NCBI RefSeq assembly: GCF_000178855.1
Contig: NZ_ADVG01000001.1
Location: 1,922,001-1,986,000 of the forward strand
Source: Ktedonobacter racemifer DSM 44963
GTDB taxonomy: Bacteria > Chloroflexota > Ktedonobacteria > Ktedonobacterales > Ktedonobacteraceae
DNA: 64,000 nucleotides
Reading direction: 5' to 3'
The notes beneath the pieces were generated by a model that was not told the DNA's origin, did not search any database, and worked only from the letters and a program-made list of their open reading frames with translations. The translations under genes and the position numbers were made by a program. Below are positions 18,313 through 26,494 of this stretch, in pieces (position 1 is the first letter of the stretch; every line of letters starts with the position of its first letter).

Positions 18313-18705
18313 ATGGAAGAAAAGACCTCAACCACAAATAAAGTGGCAATGGAGCCAGCTAAAGAGCAACAAAAGGTTTCAACTAAGCCAGAAATCGCCG
18401 GAAATGAGCCTCGCAAAGCCTATGGAACCGCCAAGACCGAGAATTTGCAGGATTCGGGGCTCTGGCGCATTCTCTTGCCAGCTTTTGTCGCCGCGTGCTG
18501 CATACTCTTGTTCTTTATCCCACTCGGCATTCTCTCCCCGCTCGTCCTGCAAGCCATCGATCCATCCTCGCCAACTGGGCCTCATGGACTCAATCTCATC
18601 TGGCTCTGGATTGGCATGGCTGTGATTGAATTGGGAATTGCAATCGTCATTTTTCTTGGCTTCCGCAAAATATTTTTTACGCAAGCGGGCAACTATCGTC
18701 CCTAA
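18313..18705 (+). CDS. Small two-helix membrane protein of unknown function
   Basis: A 130-residue protein. About 50 hydrophilic residues rich in Lys, Glu and Thr are followed by two membrane helices (ILLPAFVAACCILLFFIPLG and LIWLWIGMAVIELGIAIVIFLGF) and a short basic tail. The ATG at 18313 was preferred to the TTG five codons upstream because TTTGGAG then serves as ribosome-binding site. It is followed by a 30-bp hairpin terminator, so it is a single-gene unit. I do not recognise the family. Confidence 0.65.
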   Translation: MEEKTSTTNKVAMEPAKEQQKVSTKPEIAGNEPRKAYGTAKTENLQDSGLWRILLPAFVAACCILLFFIPLGILSPLVLQAIDPSSPTGPHGLNLIWLWIGMAVIELGIAIVIFLGFRKIFFTQAGNYRP

Positions 18706-18714
18706 GCCATTTTT

Positions 18715-18787
18715 CTATTGCATAAAGAGAGGTGGCATGATGAGCTGGTACTGCTAACTCATCATGCCACCTCTCTTTATGCAATAG
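18715..18787 (+). terminator. Long hairpin (30-bp perfect stem)
   Basis: The arms 18715-18744 and 18758-18787 are perfectly complementary with a 13-base loop. It sits 9 bases after the stop codon of the two-helix membrane protein. Confidence 0.8.
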
Positions 18788-18829
18788 AGGCGAAATTTTG
18801 CGCAGCCCTGCAAATGTACTGAAAAAGGC

Positions 18830-18858
18830 TTGACTTTTCCCCGGAAGACCTGTACACT
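18830..18858 (+). promoter_or_regulatory. Sigma-70-like promoter of the 26-residue peptide gene
   Basis: TTGACT at 18830-18835, a 17-base spacer and TACACT at 18853-18858, about 90 bases before the start codon at 18950. Confidence 0.6.
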
Positions 18859-18949
18859 CATCACCAGTTGGGAGACTCATTGGTAGTCAGTTTGATATAA
18901 AGAATGATGTTACACACATTTTTCTCAAAACAGATAGGAGGTGAGTTCT

Positions 18950-19030
18950 ATGGGCGTAACACGCAACACAGTGATGCGCATGATGAGAAGCAACGACGGA
19001 ACTCACCTGACCAGCAACGCGAGCCGCTAG
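18950..19030 (+). CDS. 26-residue basic peptide with a very strong ribosome-binding site (candidate)
   Basis: The ATG at 18950 follows a near-perfect Shine-Dalgarno (AGGAGGTGA, 18937-18945), and a good promoter lies upstream. The peptide MGVTRNTVMRMMRSNDGTHL continues six residues further and ends at TAG. It has no recognisable domain. The next gene (19353) has an almost identical AGGAGGTGA site, so the two may belong to one expression class. It could be a leader peptide or a small stand-alone product. Confidence 0.45.
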   Translation: MGVTRNTVMRMMRSNDGTHLTSNASR

Positions 19031-19352
19031 CTAACCCCTTGCTGGCTCTGGCACATATATTCATAGCATCCGGGATCAGCGCCTACCCGGGCGTCTGGTG
19101 TGGCCGCCGTTCCTCCTCGAAATACATTTTCATTCCTCATGCATCAGCATCGTACCTTACCCACATACAAAGTTCCTTTTGAAAGTGATTTTAGTTGCGC
19201 AGTAAAGAGGTATCCCTACCCACACAATACTTTTATGCCCTTGATTATTGACTGAGTTTTTCGCAGTACAAGAAAGGCTGAAAGCTTGCTATTCACTGGT
19301 CTGCTGTGCTCAGAAACTCGCTATTACCTCGTACCAGAGAGGAGGTGATAGC

Positions 19353-19589
19353 ATGAGAGGGAAACTACGCGATAAACGCGCTATAAGCCACAAGGATAGC
19401 TTCTATGAGGACCTCTCCAAACGCCAACATGCCGCAAAGCGTGGAGCGCGCGGAAATTGGCTCGAACCAGAGCTAGAGGAAGAGGAAGACTTCCCATTTG
19501 ACGAGCTGGCTGACGAGGCCGAAGCTCTAGAGGAGGTAGAAGAGGCGGCGGCGGTAAAGGTTCAAAAATCCCCATCTCCCCACGCATAA
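19353..19589 (+). CDS. Small protein with basic N-terminus and strongly acidic C-terminus
   Basis: A 78-residue protein. The ATG at 19353 has GAGGAGGTGATAGC directly upstream. The first 40 residues are Lys/Arg-rich (MRGKLRDKRAISHKDSF), and the rest is a Glu/Asp/Ala run (ELEEEEDFPFDELADEAEAL). It is probably intrinsically disordered. I know of no family match. It lies just before the IS607 element. Confidence 0.55.
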   Translation: MRGKLRDKRAISHKDSFYEDLSKRQHAAKRGARGNWLEPELEEEEDFPFDELADEAEALEEVEEAAAVKVQKSPSPHA

Positions 19590-19623
19590 AGCAAAGAGAG
19601 GGTTAAAAAGATTTTAGAGTGTA

Positions 19624-19653
19624 TTGACTAATATGGATATTTCATGGTACTAT
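19624..19653 (+). promoter_or_regulatory. Promoter of the IS607 tnpA (leaderless transcript likely)
   Basis: TTGACT at 19624-19629, an 18-base spacer and TACTAT at 19648-19653. The tnpA ATG at 19660 lies seven bases after the -10 box, where transcription should start. Confidence 0.6.
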
Positions 19654-19659
19654 ATGGAC

Positions 19660-20256
19660 ATGAAGTTAAGTCGGTATGCCAAAAAAGCTGGAGTCACCTA
19701 TAAAACCGCCTGGCGGTGGTATAAAGCCGGGACGCTCGATGCCTACCAAACGCCCACAGGGACGGTGATCGTGCGCGATCCGGTGGCGGAGAAGCCAGAG
19801 ACGGGGCGCATCGCCTTGTATGCGCGCGTGTCCTCTGCTAATCAAAAAAGCGATCTCGAGCGCCAGGTGCAACGCCTGCGCGACTACGCGGCGGCCCGTG
19901 GCTACCCAGTGGCCAAAGAAGTCGTCGAAATTGCATCGGGCCTCAACGACAACCGCCCGAAATTCCTCAAGCTGCTGGCCGACCCAAGTATTGGCACCAT
20001 TCTTGTCGAACACCGCGATCGTGGCACCCGTTTTGGGTGGAGGTATCTCACACCGCTGCTCCAAGCCCAGGGACGCCGCATCGAAGCCATCTTTCCCAAT
20101 GAGACGCAGGACGATCTCGTCGATGACGTTGTCAGCCTCATGACCAGTATGGCGGCCCGGATGTACGGCAGGCGCGGCTCTCGGCACAGAGCCGAACGCA
20201 TCAAGCAGTGCGTGGAATCTGTCATGAAAGAGGAGCGGACCGAGGAGTGCGTTTGA
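19660..20256 (+). CDS. tnpA: IS607-family serine recombinase (transposase TnpA)
   Basis: A 198-residue serine recombinase that cuts and rejoins DNA through a phosphoserine link. The N-terminus is a MerR-like helix-turn-helix (YAKKAGVTYKTAWRWYKAGTL). The catalytic domain starts at IALYARVSSANQKSDLERQ, where the first Ser of VSS is the nucleophile. The conserved Arg region (VEHRDRGTRFG) and the C-terminal helix are present, so it looks intact. The start at 19660 was chosen because upstream in-frame codons overlap the promoter. The frameshifted tnpB follows 35 bases later, giving the usual IS607 tnpA-tnpB order. Confidence 0.92.
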   Translation: MKLSRYAKKAGVTYKTAWRWYKAGTLDAYQTPTGTVIVRDPVAEKPETGRIALYARVSSANQKSDLERQVQRLRDYAAARGYPVAKEVVEIASGLNDNRPKFLKLLADPSIGTILVEHRDRGTRFGWRYLTPLLQAQGRRIEAIFPNETQDDLVDDVVSLMTSMAARMYGRRGSRHRAERIKQCVESVMKEERTEECV

Positions 20257-20291
20257 TGAGGCGTTCTTAAGATGCAGGCGGGACCAGATCG

Positions 20292-21711
20292 ATGCTGATT
20301 ACACGCGGCTATCGCACGCAATTAGATCTCAATCACCAACAAATCACCCTCTGCAAACAGCATGCAGGCGCAGCGCGCTGGTCCTGGAATTGGGGGCTCA
20401 GACGCAAGCAAGAGGTCTATCAACAGGAGAAACGCTGGATCAGTGCGATGGAACTGCACCGGGAATTGAACACGCTCAAGCAAACCGAGATTCCCTGGAT
20501 GTACGAGGTGTCAAAAGCCGCGCCGCAGGAGGCGTTACGCGATCTAGATCAAGCCTACAGGAACTTTTTCCGCCGCTGTGACCTCAAGAAAGAAGGCAAG
20601 TGGAGGGGCAAGCCGGGGTTCCCCAAGCCGAAGACCAAACGGAAAGGATTGGGCAGTTTCCGGCTAACAGGCAGCATTCATATTTACGAGCAAGCCATTG
20701 AACTGCCGCGCTTCGGACGGCTGCGCCTGCACGAGTGTGGCTATTTGCCTACCGGCGGCGTCGCTGTGCTCTCGGCCACAGTCAGTGAAAAGGCAGGGCG
20801 CTGGTTTGTCTCGGTGCAAGTGATTGAGCAGGTGCCCGATCCCCCACAGGCAGCTGGTCCGCCGATCGGCGTAGATACCGGGATCAAAACCCTGGCCCAA
20901 TGCTCCGATGGGCGTGCCATTGCCAACCCCAAAGCCCTCACATCCGAACTCAAGCGGATCAAGCGGCTGCATCGCTGGCTCTCCCGGAAACAGAAAGGGA
21001 GCAAGAACCGCGCCAAAGCCCGTCAAAAATTAGCGCGCAAGTATGCCCGCGTCGCTTATGTGCGCGAGGATGCCCTCCACAAAGGCACAAGCCAGCTCAC
21101 CCGCGCCCAACTGACGCCAGAAGAACGTGAAATCCGCAAAGCTGAGATTGCTGCTACGTTGCCAGAGCCGAGAGCCAAGGTGAAGCCAAAGCGTGGCAAG
21201 CGATCAAAGAAGGAGTCGCCCCCAGAACCCCTGCCGAAAACCATTGCGAACAAGGTCAAAGCCAAGCAGATGAAAAAACTGCTGCGCCAGGCTTGCATCT
21301 CGGATGCCCAGAGGCGTCCTGCCGTGGTCGTGCTTGAAGATCTCCATGTGGCAGGGATGCGCACAGAACCACAAGCTGGCTCTGGCAATCAGCGATGTCG
21401 GATTCGGCGAGTTCAAGCGGCAAATGGGCTACAAAACGTTCTGGCAAGGCGAAAACCTGCTGTGGGCAGATCGCTGGTTTGCTTCCACCAAACTGTGCTC
21501 TGGCTGCAACCATATCAAAGAAGAGATAGACCTTTCAGAGCGCATCTATGTCTGCGAGCATCCGGCCTGTGGGCTGGTGATCGATCGTGACCTCAATGCC
21601 GCGCTGAACCTGGCAGCGCTGGCGATCTTGTATCTGAGCGGCCAGCCAGGTCCCTACCGGGAGTTCCTCGGGAAGGGTGAAACGCCTGTCGGAGAGGGCA
21701 GCTCTGGCTGA
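20292..21711 (+). pseudogene. tnpB: TnpB of the IS607 element, frameshifted
   Basis: The first frame starts at ATG 20292 (MLITRGYRTQLDLN) and carries RuvC-I (IGVDTGIKTLAQC), an unusually long Lys/Pro-rich insertion (PKRGKRSKKESPPEP) and RuvC-II (VVVLEDLHVAGM). A frame change near 21355-21365 leads to NHKLALAISDVGFGEFKRQ, the zinc ribbon CSGCN and RuvC-III (IDRDLNAALNL). The nuclease is broken as sequenced while the adjacent TnpA is intact. The 3' region keeps GAAGCAGGAACC near 21750, probably the end of the guide-RNA scaffold. Confidence 0.85.
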
Positions 21712-21846
21712 TCCGTCGTGAGATGGTTCAGTGAAACTGCCCTCGGTGAAGCAGGAACCGATCCGGGTGAATGTGGCTTGTCCATATTTGTCCAAGTGTC
21801 GGAGAACGGTGGCACAATCCTCGCCACCCTCTCTTCCTTTCATCAC

Positions 21847-23224
21847 TAGTGGGTCAACTCGCAATTGAGCACCAGGAGGGAAGCGGAGGTGATAGAATAG
21901 GGGGAGAAAGAAGGAAAACGTCCATGGCTCAATCCCCAAAACACCCTCTGCGTCCCTTGAGCGAGCAGGAAGAGCGTGAATTGCAGCGCATCGTCAAGGC
22001 CAGCAGTGAACGGATAGACGTGGCGCGGCGAGCCAAAGCGCTGCTGGCAGTAGCGGCCTCGCAGTCTTTTCCGCAGGCAGCATTGGTGGCAGGCTTTAGA
22101 GAGGCATGCAGTGTGCGCGAGTTGGTCGAGCGCTTCAATGAGCACGGTTTGGCAGCGCTTTCGATTGCTGCTGGTCGTGGGCGCAAGCCGACCTACACGA
22201 GCGCGCAGCAGGCGCGTATTCTGCAAGAAGTACACAGGACCCCAGATCGGCAGACCGATCAGACTGCTACCTGGTCACTCTCCTTACTGCGCAAGGCACT
22301 GCAAGCCTCGGATCTGCCTCACATCGCCAACGAAACCATTCGTCAGGTGCTGCATGGTTCAGGCTACAGCTATCAGCGAACACGCACCTGGTGCCGCACC
22401 GGCTACGCGCTGCGCAAACGCAAAGGCGGCACGGTGACGACCTATGACGAGCAAACACTGGAAAAAAAAGACTGATCGAGTTGGCATGCGAGCACGCGGA
22501 AGCTGCCGGGATCGTGCAACTCAATGAAGATGAAGCTGGACCGTATCAGGCCATCCCACAGCCGGGCTCCTCGTGGCAACCAGAGGGCCATCCCCTCTTG
22601 CATCCCCACGAGTACGAGCGTGGGGGGCACCGCTAAACTGCTGACCCTCTTTCGCCCTGCCACAGGCCAGCTCCGAGCGAAAGGGGTGCTCTCCGCTCCC
22701 AATGCCGTCTTGCATCCCTGGCTGAAAGAGCAACTCTCGGAGGTGTTGGACGAATTGGAGAAAAAGCAGCCAGCAGAGACCTTGCCGCCGGAAGCAGAGC
22801 GGGCGCACTATGCACAGTGGAAAACGTGGTTGTGGCCACACGAGAACGATGAGGGGCTTCCTCCCTTACGCATCGTGCTCGTGTGGGACAATCTGGCTGG
22901 GCACCTGACTCCCGACCTTGTGGTATGGTTGTTTCATCATGGGGTGATGCCGCTCTACACTCCCGTTGGTGGCTCGTGGCTCAATATGGCAGAGTCGGTA
23001 CAACGCATCATTGTGCCGCGCGCTTTGTCTGGGCAACATCCCAAGAACCCCCAACAAGTCATCGACTGGTTGGAGCAAACAGTGGCCGGTTGGAACGTGA
23101 AGCCGACGCCCTTTGTCTGGAATGGCAAGCGCAGGCGACGGCGCGAACGCGCGCGGACACGCCGTCTGTCCGGATCGAGCGCTGCAGTGATTCGAGGGTA
23201 TTCAATTGCAAGCTGACCCACTAG
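21847..23224 (+). mobile_element. IS630-family insertion sequence bounded by TA duplications
   Basis: The ends carry imperfect inverted repeats of about 26 bases (tagtgggtcaactcgcaatt on the left, the complement of attgcaagctgacccacta on the right). Each end starts with TA, matching the TA target duplication of IS630/Tc1-type elements. It sits between the IS607 element and the acyl-CoA dehydrogenase operon. Confidence 0.85.
21924..23216 (+). pseudogene. IS630 transposase with two frame changes
   Basis: The first frame (MAQSPKHPLRPLSEQEEREL to TTYDEQTLEKK) encodes the helix-turn-helix half. At an A8 run (22462-22469) the frame must move by -1 to continue [24 protein letters not shown], which holds the first catalytic Asp region. 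At a G6 run (22622-22627) it changes again to reach [15 protein letters not shown] and the DDE end ([10 protein letters not shown], then the C-terminal Glu region [16 protein letters not shown]). The A8 site could support programmed slippage, but the second shift points to decay. Confidence 0.85.
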
Positions 23225-23255
23225 CTCTACGTATTCGACCCGAATGCGCGATACA

Positions 23256-24437
23256 TCAAGGGATGCTAACTTTCGGGAACATACGCCGCGCAATCACCAG
23301 GCGCTGAATTTGCGCGGTTCCCTCAAAGATGTCAAACACTTTGGCGTCACGGAACCACTTATGGATAAACTGCTTTGTCTCCGTCATCTCTCCAGGCGAC
23401 GAAAGGCGCACAGCCTCAGCGGTTACCTTCATGACCAGCTGGCCCGCGTATGCCTTACACATCGACGCCTCTTTGGAATTGGGAATACGCTGATCAGCCA
23501 TCCAGGCCGCACGCCACACAAGCAGCCGCGCCATCTGGATCTCCTGCCGCAGCTCCTCCAACTTCTCAGCGATCTCGCGTCGCTGATATGGAGCATATCC
23601 TGCCGGTAGTTCATGCTGATACCAGGCTTGCGCGCCCTCATACGCCGCCCGGCAGATACCAACCGCAAGCGCTCCGACCATGGGACGTGTAGCGTCCAGG
23701 GTTCCCATAGCGGCCTTAAAACCACCCTTCGCGCCCGCCTCGCGTCCAGCAAGCAGGTGATCTTTAGGAATACGGCAGTTCTCAAAGATTAACTCGGTTG
23801 TCTGCGAGGCACGCAACCCCATCTTCTCTTCAATACGACCAATAACCAGTCCCGGTGTCCCTTTAGGGACGACAAAGGGACGAATACCCGCGCGCCCCAT
23901 ACTCTTGTCTATGGTCGCAAAGGTAATAATGAGGTCAGCCCTGGCCCCATTGGTGATATAGTGCTTGTGTCCATCAATGACCCACTCTTCGCCCTCTAAC
24001 CTGGCCGTGGTCGCCATCCCGGCGACGTCTGAACCAATCCCGGGTTCCGTCAGCGCCAGGGCGCCCCAGTGTAACTGGTCATCTCTGTAGATACATAAAA
24101 ATTTCTCTTGCTGCTCTGGTGAACCCTGAGCAAGGATAGGGGGAGCGGCCAGGCCCGGTCCAGGCATAGCGGTGGCAAGGGCGGCATCACCCCAGGCCAT
24201 CTCCTCGTGCGCGAGCATCGCCAGCAGCGCCTCCTGACGCTCTCCCGGCTGGCGAAACTGTCGCGTCTGCCCCTCGACGCCACCACGGAAACGCTTCTGC
24301 ATCTGCCAGAAAAACGACTCGGGAATCTGCTCGGTGCGATCACACTCCAATGAGATCGGGCGCATCTCTTCTAGCGCGATCTGATGTGCAAACTCGCGAT
24401 ATTCCTGCTGCTTTGCGCTTAAGCGAAAATCTAGCAT
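23256..24437 (-). CDS. Acyl-CoA dehydrogenase, subunit with catalytic Glu
   Basis: A 393-residue FAD flavoenzyme that introduces a trans double bond between C2 and C3 of acyl-CoA. Typical blocks are ALTEPGIGSDVAGMATTA and WVIDGHKHYITNGARADL (FAD/substrate region). The C-terminal block VFDIFEGTAQIQRLVIARR holds the catalytic Glu of the medium-chain type. It begins 6 bases after the stop codon of the other dehydrogenase gene, so both form one operon. The element inserted right behind it (IS630) does not interrupt the coding sequence. Confidence 0.93.
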   Translation of the reverse strand: MLDFRLSAKQQEYREFAHQIALEEMRPISLECDRTEQIPESFFWQMQKRFRGGVEGQTRQFRQPGERQEALLAMLAHEEMAWGDAALATAMPGPGLAAPPILAQGSPEQQEKFLCIYRDDQLHWGALALTEPGIGSDVAGMATTARLEGEEWVIDGHKHYITNGARADLIITFATIDKSMGRAGIRPFVVPKGTPGLVIGRIEEKMGLRASQTTELIFENCRIPKDHLLAGREAGAKGGFKAAMGTLDATRPMVGALAVGICRAAYEGAQAWYQHELPAGYAPYQRREIAEKLEELRQEIQMARLLVWRAAWMADQRIPNSKEASMCKAYAGQLVMKVTAEAVRLSSPGEMTETKQFIHKWFRDAKVFDIFEGTAQIQRLVIARRMFPKVSIP

Positions 24438-24443
24438 GAGCTT

Positions 24444-25541
24444 CTACTCCATCGATGCTGCGTTACGCATCCACATCTCAACGGGGTGATCCTGTAGAAA
24501 GCCAGCGCCACCCATAACCTGTACCGCGTCAATCGTCGCTGATTGTGCCAACTTGATAGCCTGCTTCTGTACGGCCTCGACATCGCGAACAATCGCGGCT
24601 ATATCCTGCCCCTGATCCCACAGCGTCGCCGCCTGCCAGAGAAAGAGTCGGACCGCATCCAGCTTCATCGCCATTTCGGCCAGCATAAAGGCAATTCCCT
24701 GGTATGAGACAATGGGGCGACCAAAGGCGATCCGCTCCTCGGCATAGCGACTAGCATACTCAAGTGCCGCGCGCGTCATCCCACATGCCACCCCAGCCCG
24801 CAGAAGCAAATACAGCGAGGCCGCGCTTAACACCGCGGGCGAACCCGGCTCACCAAGCAAAGCCCCTTCTGGCAAAACAACATTCTCCAGGTGGAAGGTG
24901 GCGCTGGGCGCGGCCTGAAGCCCTAGCTTCTGCGTTTCAGGGCGCACCTCCAGGCCGCTAGCCTGCTCTGGTAGGAGCACAGCAGACAAACCTTCATAGT
25001 CGCTTGTCCCCTCTATCCGCGCTAGAACTAGCCTTAGATGGGCCTGCTCTCCATGAAGGACATCGCGCTTAACACCAGAGAGAAGATAGTGATTGCCTTG
25101 ACGTTTAAGTATTGTCTGTACATTGCGAAGCTCATAGCCACCCGTAGGCTCGGCAATACCCAGACAGCCTCGCTCCAGATACCCGTGCTGGGCATCGCCA
25201 AAATCTGGAAGATAGGCTTCTTTCTGCGACACATTCCCCGCCAATTCAACACAGAGTGGTCCCATCAGCGAGCCGAGGATAGATAAGGCCTGGCCTCCAT
25301 CACCATATCCCAGTTCCTCAGCCACCAGAGCGTAGGTAGCGGCCTCGATGGGGCCAGCCCCCCCATATTCTTCAGCAAAGGGAAGCGTAAGCCCGGTCTG
25401 CGCGAGTGTACGCATGACATTTTGAGAAATATCGCCCTGCTTTTCCGCGGCTCTGGCCTGGGGACGCAATAGATCAATGGACAGGCTTGAGGCCAGGCGG
25501 CGCACTTCTTCCTGCTCTTCAGAGGGAGAAAAATTGAGCAT
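24444..25541 (-). CDS. Acyl-CoA dehydrogenase-like subunit lacking the catalytic Glu region
   Basis: A 365-residue acyl-CoA dehydrogenase homologue (LPFAEEYGGAGPIEAATYALVAEE; GCLGIAEPTGGYE). It ends at VMGGAGFLQDHPVEMWMRNAA plus three residues, just before the segment that normally carries the catalytic IYEGT motif. The middle region is also degenerate for FAD contacts. Together with its operon partner this resembles heteromeric (alpha2beta2) acyl-CoA dehydrogenases in which one chain lacks the base. The start at 25541 was chosen for spacing to GAAAGG; an ATG at 25550 is possible. Confidence 0.85.
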   Translation of the reverse strand: MLNFSPSEEQEEVRRLASSLSIDLLRPQARAAEKQGDISQNVMRTLAQTGLTLPFAEEYGGAGPIEAATYALVAEELGYGDGGQALSILGSLMGPLCVELAGNVSQKEAYLPDFGDAQHGYLERGCLGIAEPTGGYELRNVQTILKRQGNHYLLSGVKRDVLHGEQAHLRLVLARIEGTSDYEGLSAVLLPEQASGLEVRPETQKLGLQAAPSATFHLENVVLPEGALLGEPGSPAVLSAASLYLLLRAGVACGMTRAALEYASRYAEERIAFGRPIVSYQGIAFMLAEMAMKLDAVRLFLWQAATLWDQGQDIAAIVRDVEAVQKQAIKLAQSATIDAVQVMGGAGFLQDHPVEMWMRNAASME

Positions 25542-25743
25542 CAACGACATCCTTTCGCCATTCAACGCTGAATGTATTCTCTGAACGCCTCCAGGAGATG
25601 GACAGCCTGCTCAAGAATACACGCCGTTTTATCTCTTCTCATTTTATGCCATATTTTCACCTGAACGCAACTAAAATACACACTCCCTTTATTTTGAAGA
25701 TTAGCGTAGCATCTATATTAATTAGAGAGCACTACAGAGAGCA

Positions 25744-26262
25744 CTACCCCCAGATAAACGAGACCCCCGGACCAGGATAGTACTCATTATGCGTCACTAC
25801 TCCAGGTCCTCCATCAGCGTTCATCGCGCTCATGACCACGGCTCCATCACTCTCTATTGCCTCGACCACGCCTACATGTCCATAGCCTGTAGCGCCCTGG
25901 ACGCCAACTTGCAATACCATAATCGAGTGGAGTACTGGCTGGCTCGATACAATCCAACCATAATTGGCGGCACGATCAACCCACTCATTGGCATTCCCAT
26001 ATGTCCAGGGCACATAGTAGCCATGCAGTTCACGATAGCGCTCATTGGCGAACCAGGTGCATTCCCCGTAGGGATAGACATTCGTATACACAGCATCATC
26101 ATCGGCATGTGCTACTTTGGGAGCTTGAAGTCCATGCATGCTCACGCTCAATGCCGCAACGATAGTGAACATTACCAACGCTACCGCCGCACATCTCCAC
26201 ACCACACTCTTTGCCCCGTTGCTTCCCCGGAATATATTCCAGATCTTTTGATGCGTTCGCAT
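25744..26262 (-). CDS. Secreted CHAP-domain peptidoglycan hydrolase/amidase
   Basis: A 172-residue protein with a basic N-terminus, a signal/anchor helix (AAVALVMFTIVAALSVSMHG) and a likely cleavage site near AHA. A CHAP domain follows, with catalytic Cys in GECTWFANERY and His in GYGHVGVVEAI. CHAP enzymes cleave peptidoglycan cross-links or stem peptides. The start was set at the ATG at 26262 because GAGGAAAC lies just upstream; the open frame continues upstream without a good site. It lies downstream of LanM1 on the same strand but beyond a terminator hairpin, so a link to the lanthipeptide locus is uncertain. Confidence 0.85.
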   Translation of the reverse strand: MRTHQKIWNIFRGSNGAKSVVWRCAAVALVMFTIVAALSVSMHGLQAPKVAHADDDAVYTNVYPYGECTWFANERYRELHGYYVPWTYGNANEWVDRAANYGWIVSSQPVLHSIMVLQVGVQGATGYGHVGVVEAIESDGAVVMSAMNADGGPGVVTHNEYYPGPGVSFIWG

Positions 26263-26425
26263 TGTTTCCTCTTCCAATAATTCAAACAGTAGGATTTCCT
26301 CGTCGCACACTCTTCCTCTCCAGGTCTTTAACAACCCAGCCCATAGATAACGCCACCGAGAAAAAGCGCGCCTACACATACTATACAGATACGAAAAACA
26401 CATACATACCTATTCTTGGTTGGTA

Positions 26426-26470
26426 GCGTAATGGACCCTGGCAGCTTGCAACTGCCAGGGTCCATTACGC
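26426..26470 (-). terminator. Terminator downstream of LanM1
   Basis: Nineteen-base-pair perfect stem (26426-26444 with 26452-26470), 7-base loop. Flanking cctattc / gaatagg (26409-26415, 26471-26477) can extend it. It sits 25 bases after the LanM1 stop codon. Confidence 0.8.
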
Positions 26471-26494
26471 GAATAGGGTTAATACTATAAGGCG

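Noticed and set aside
18904..19182. 92-residue open frame across the 26-residue peptide gene
   Set aside because: It uses a different frame without a ribosome-binding site; the AGGAGGTGA site clearly serves the ATG at 18950.
22462..22469. Programmed -1 frameshift site in the IS630 transposase
   Set aside because: The A8 run would allow slippage, but a second frame change at a G6 run (22622) is also needed, which points to decay or sequencing error in homopolymers.
25789..26280. Plus-strand open frame of 163 residues
   Set aside because: It is antisense to the CHAP amidase, whose catalytic motifs and signal helix are clear.
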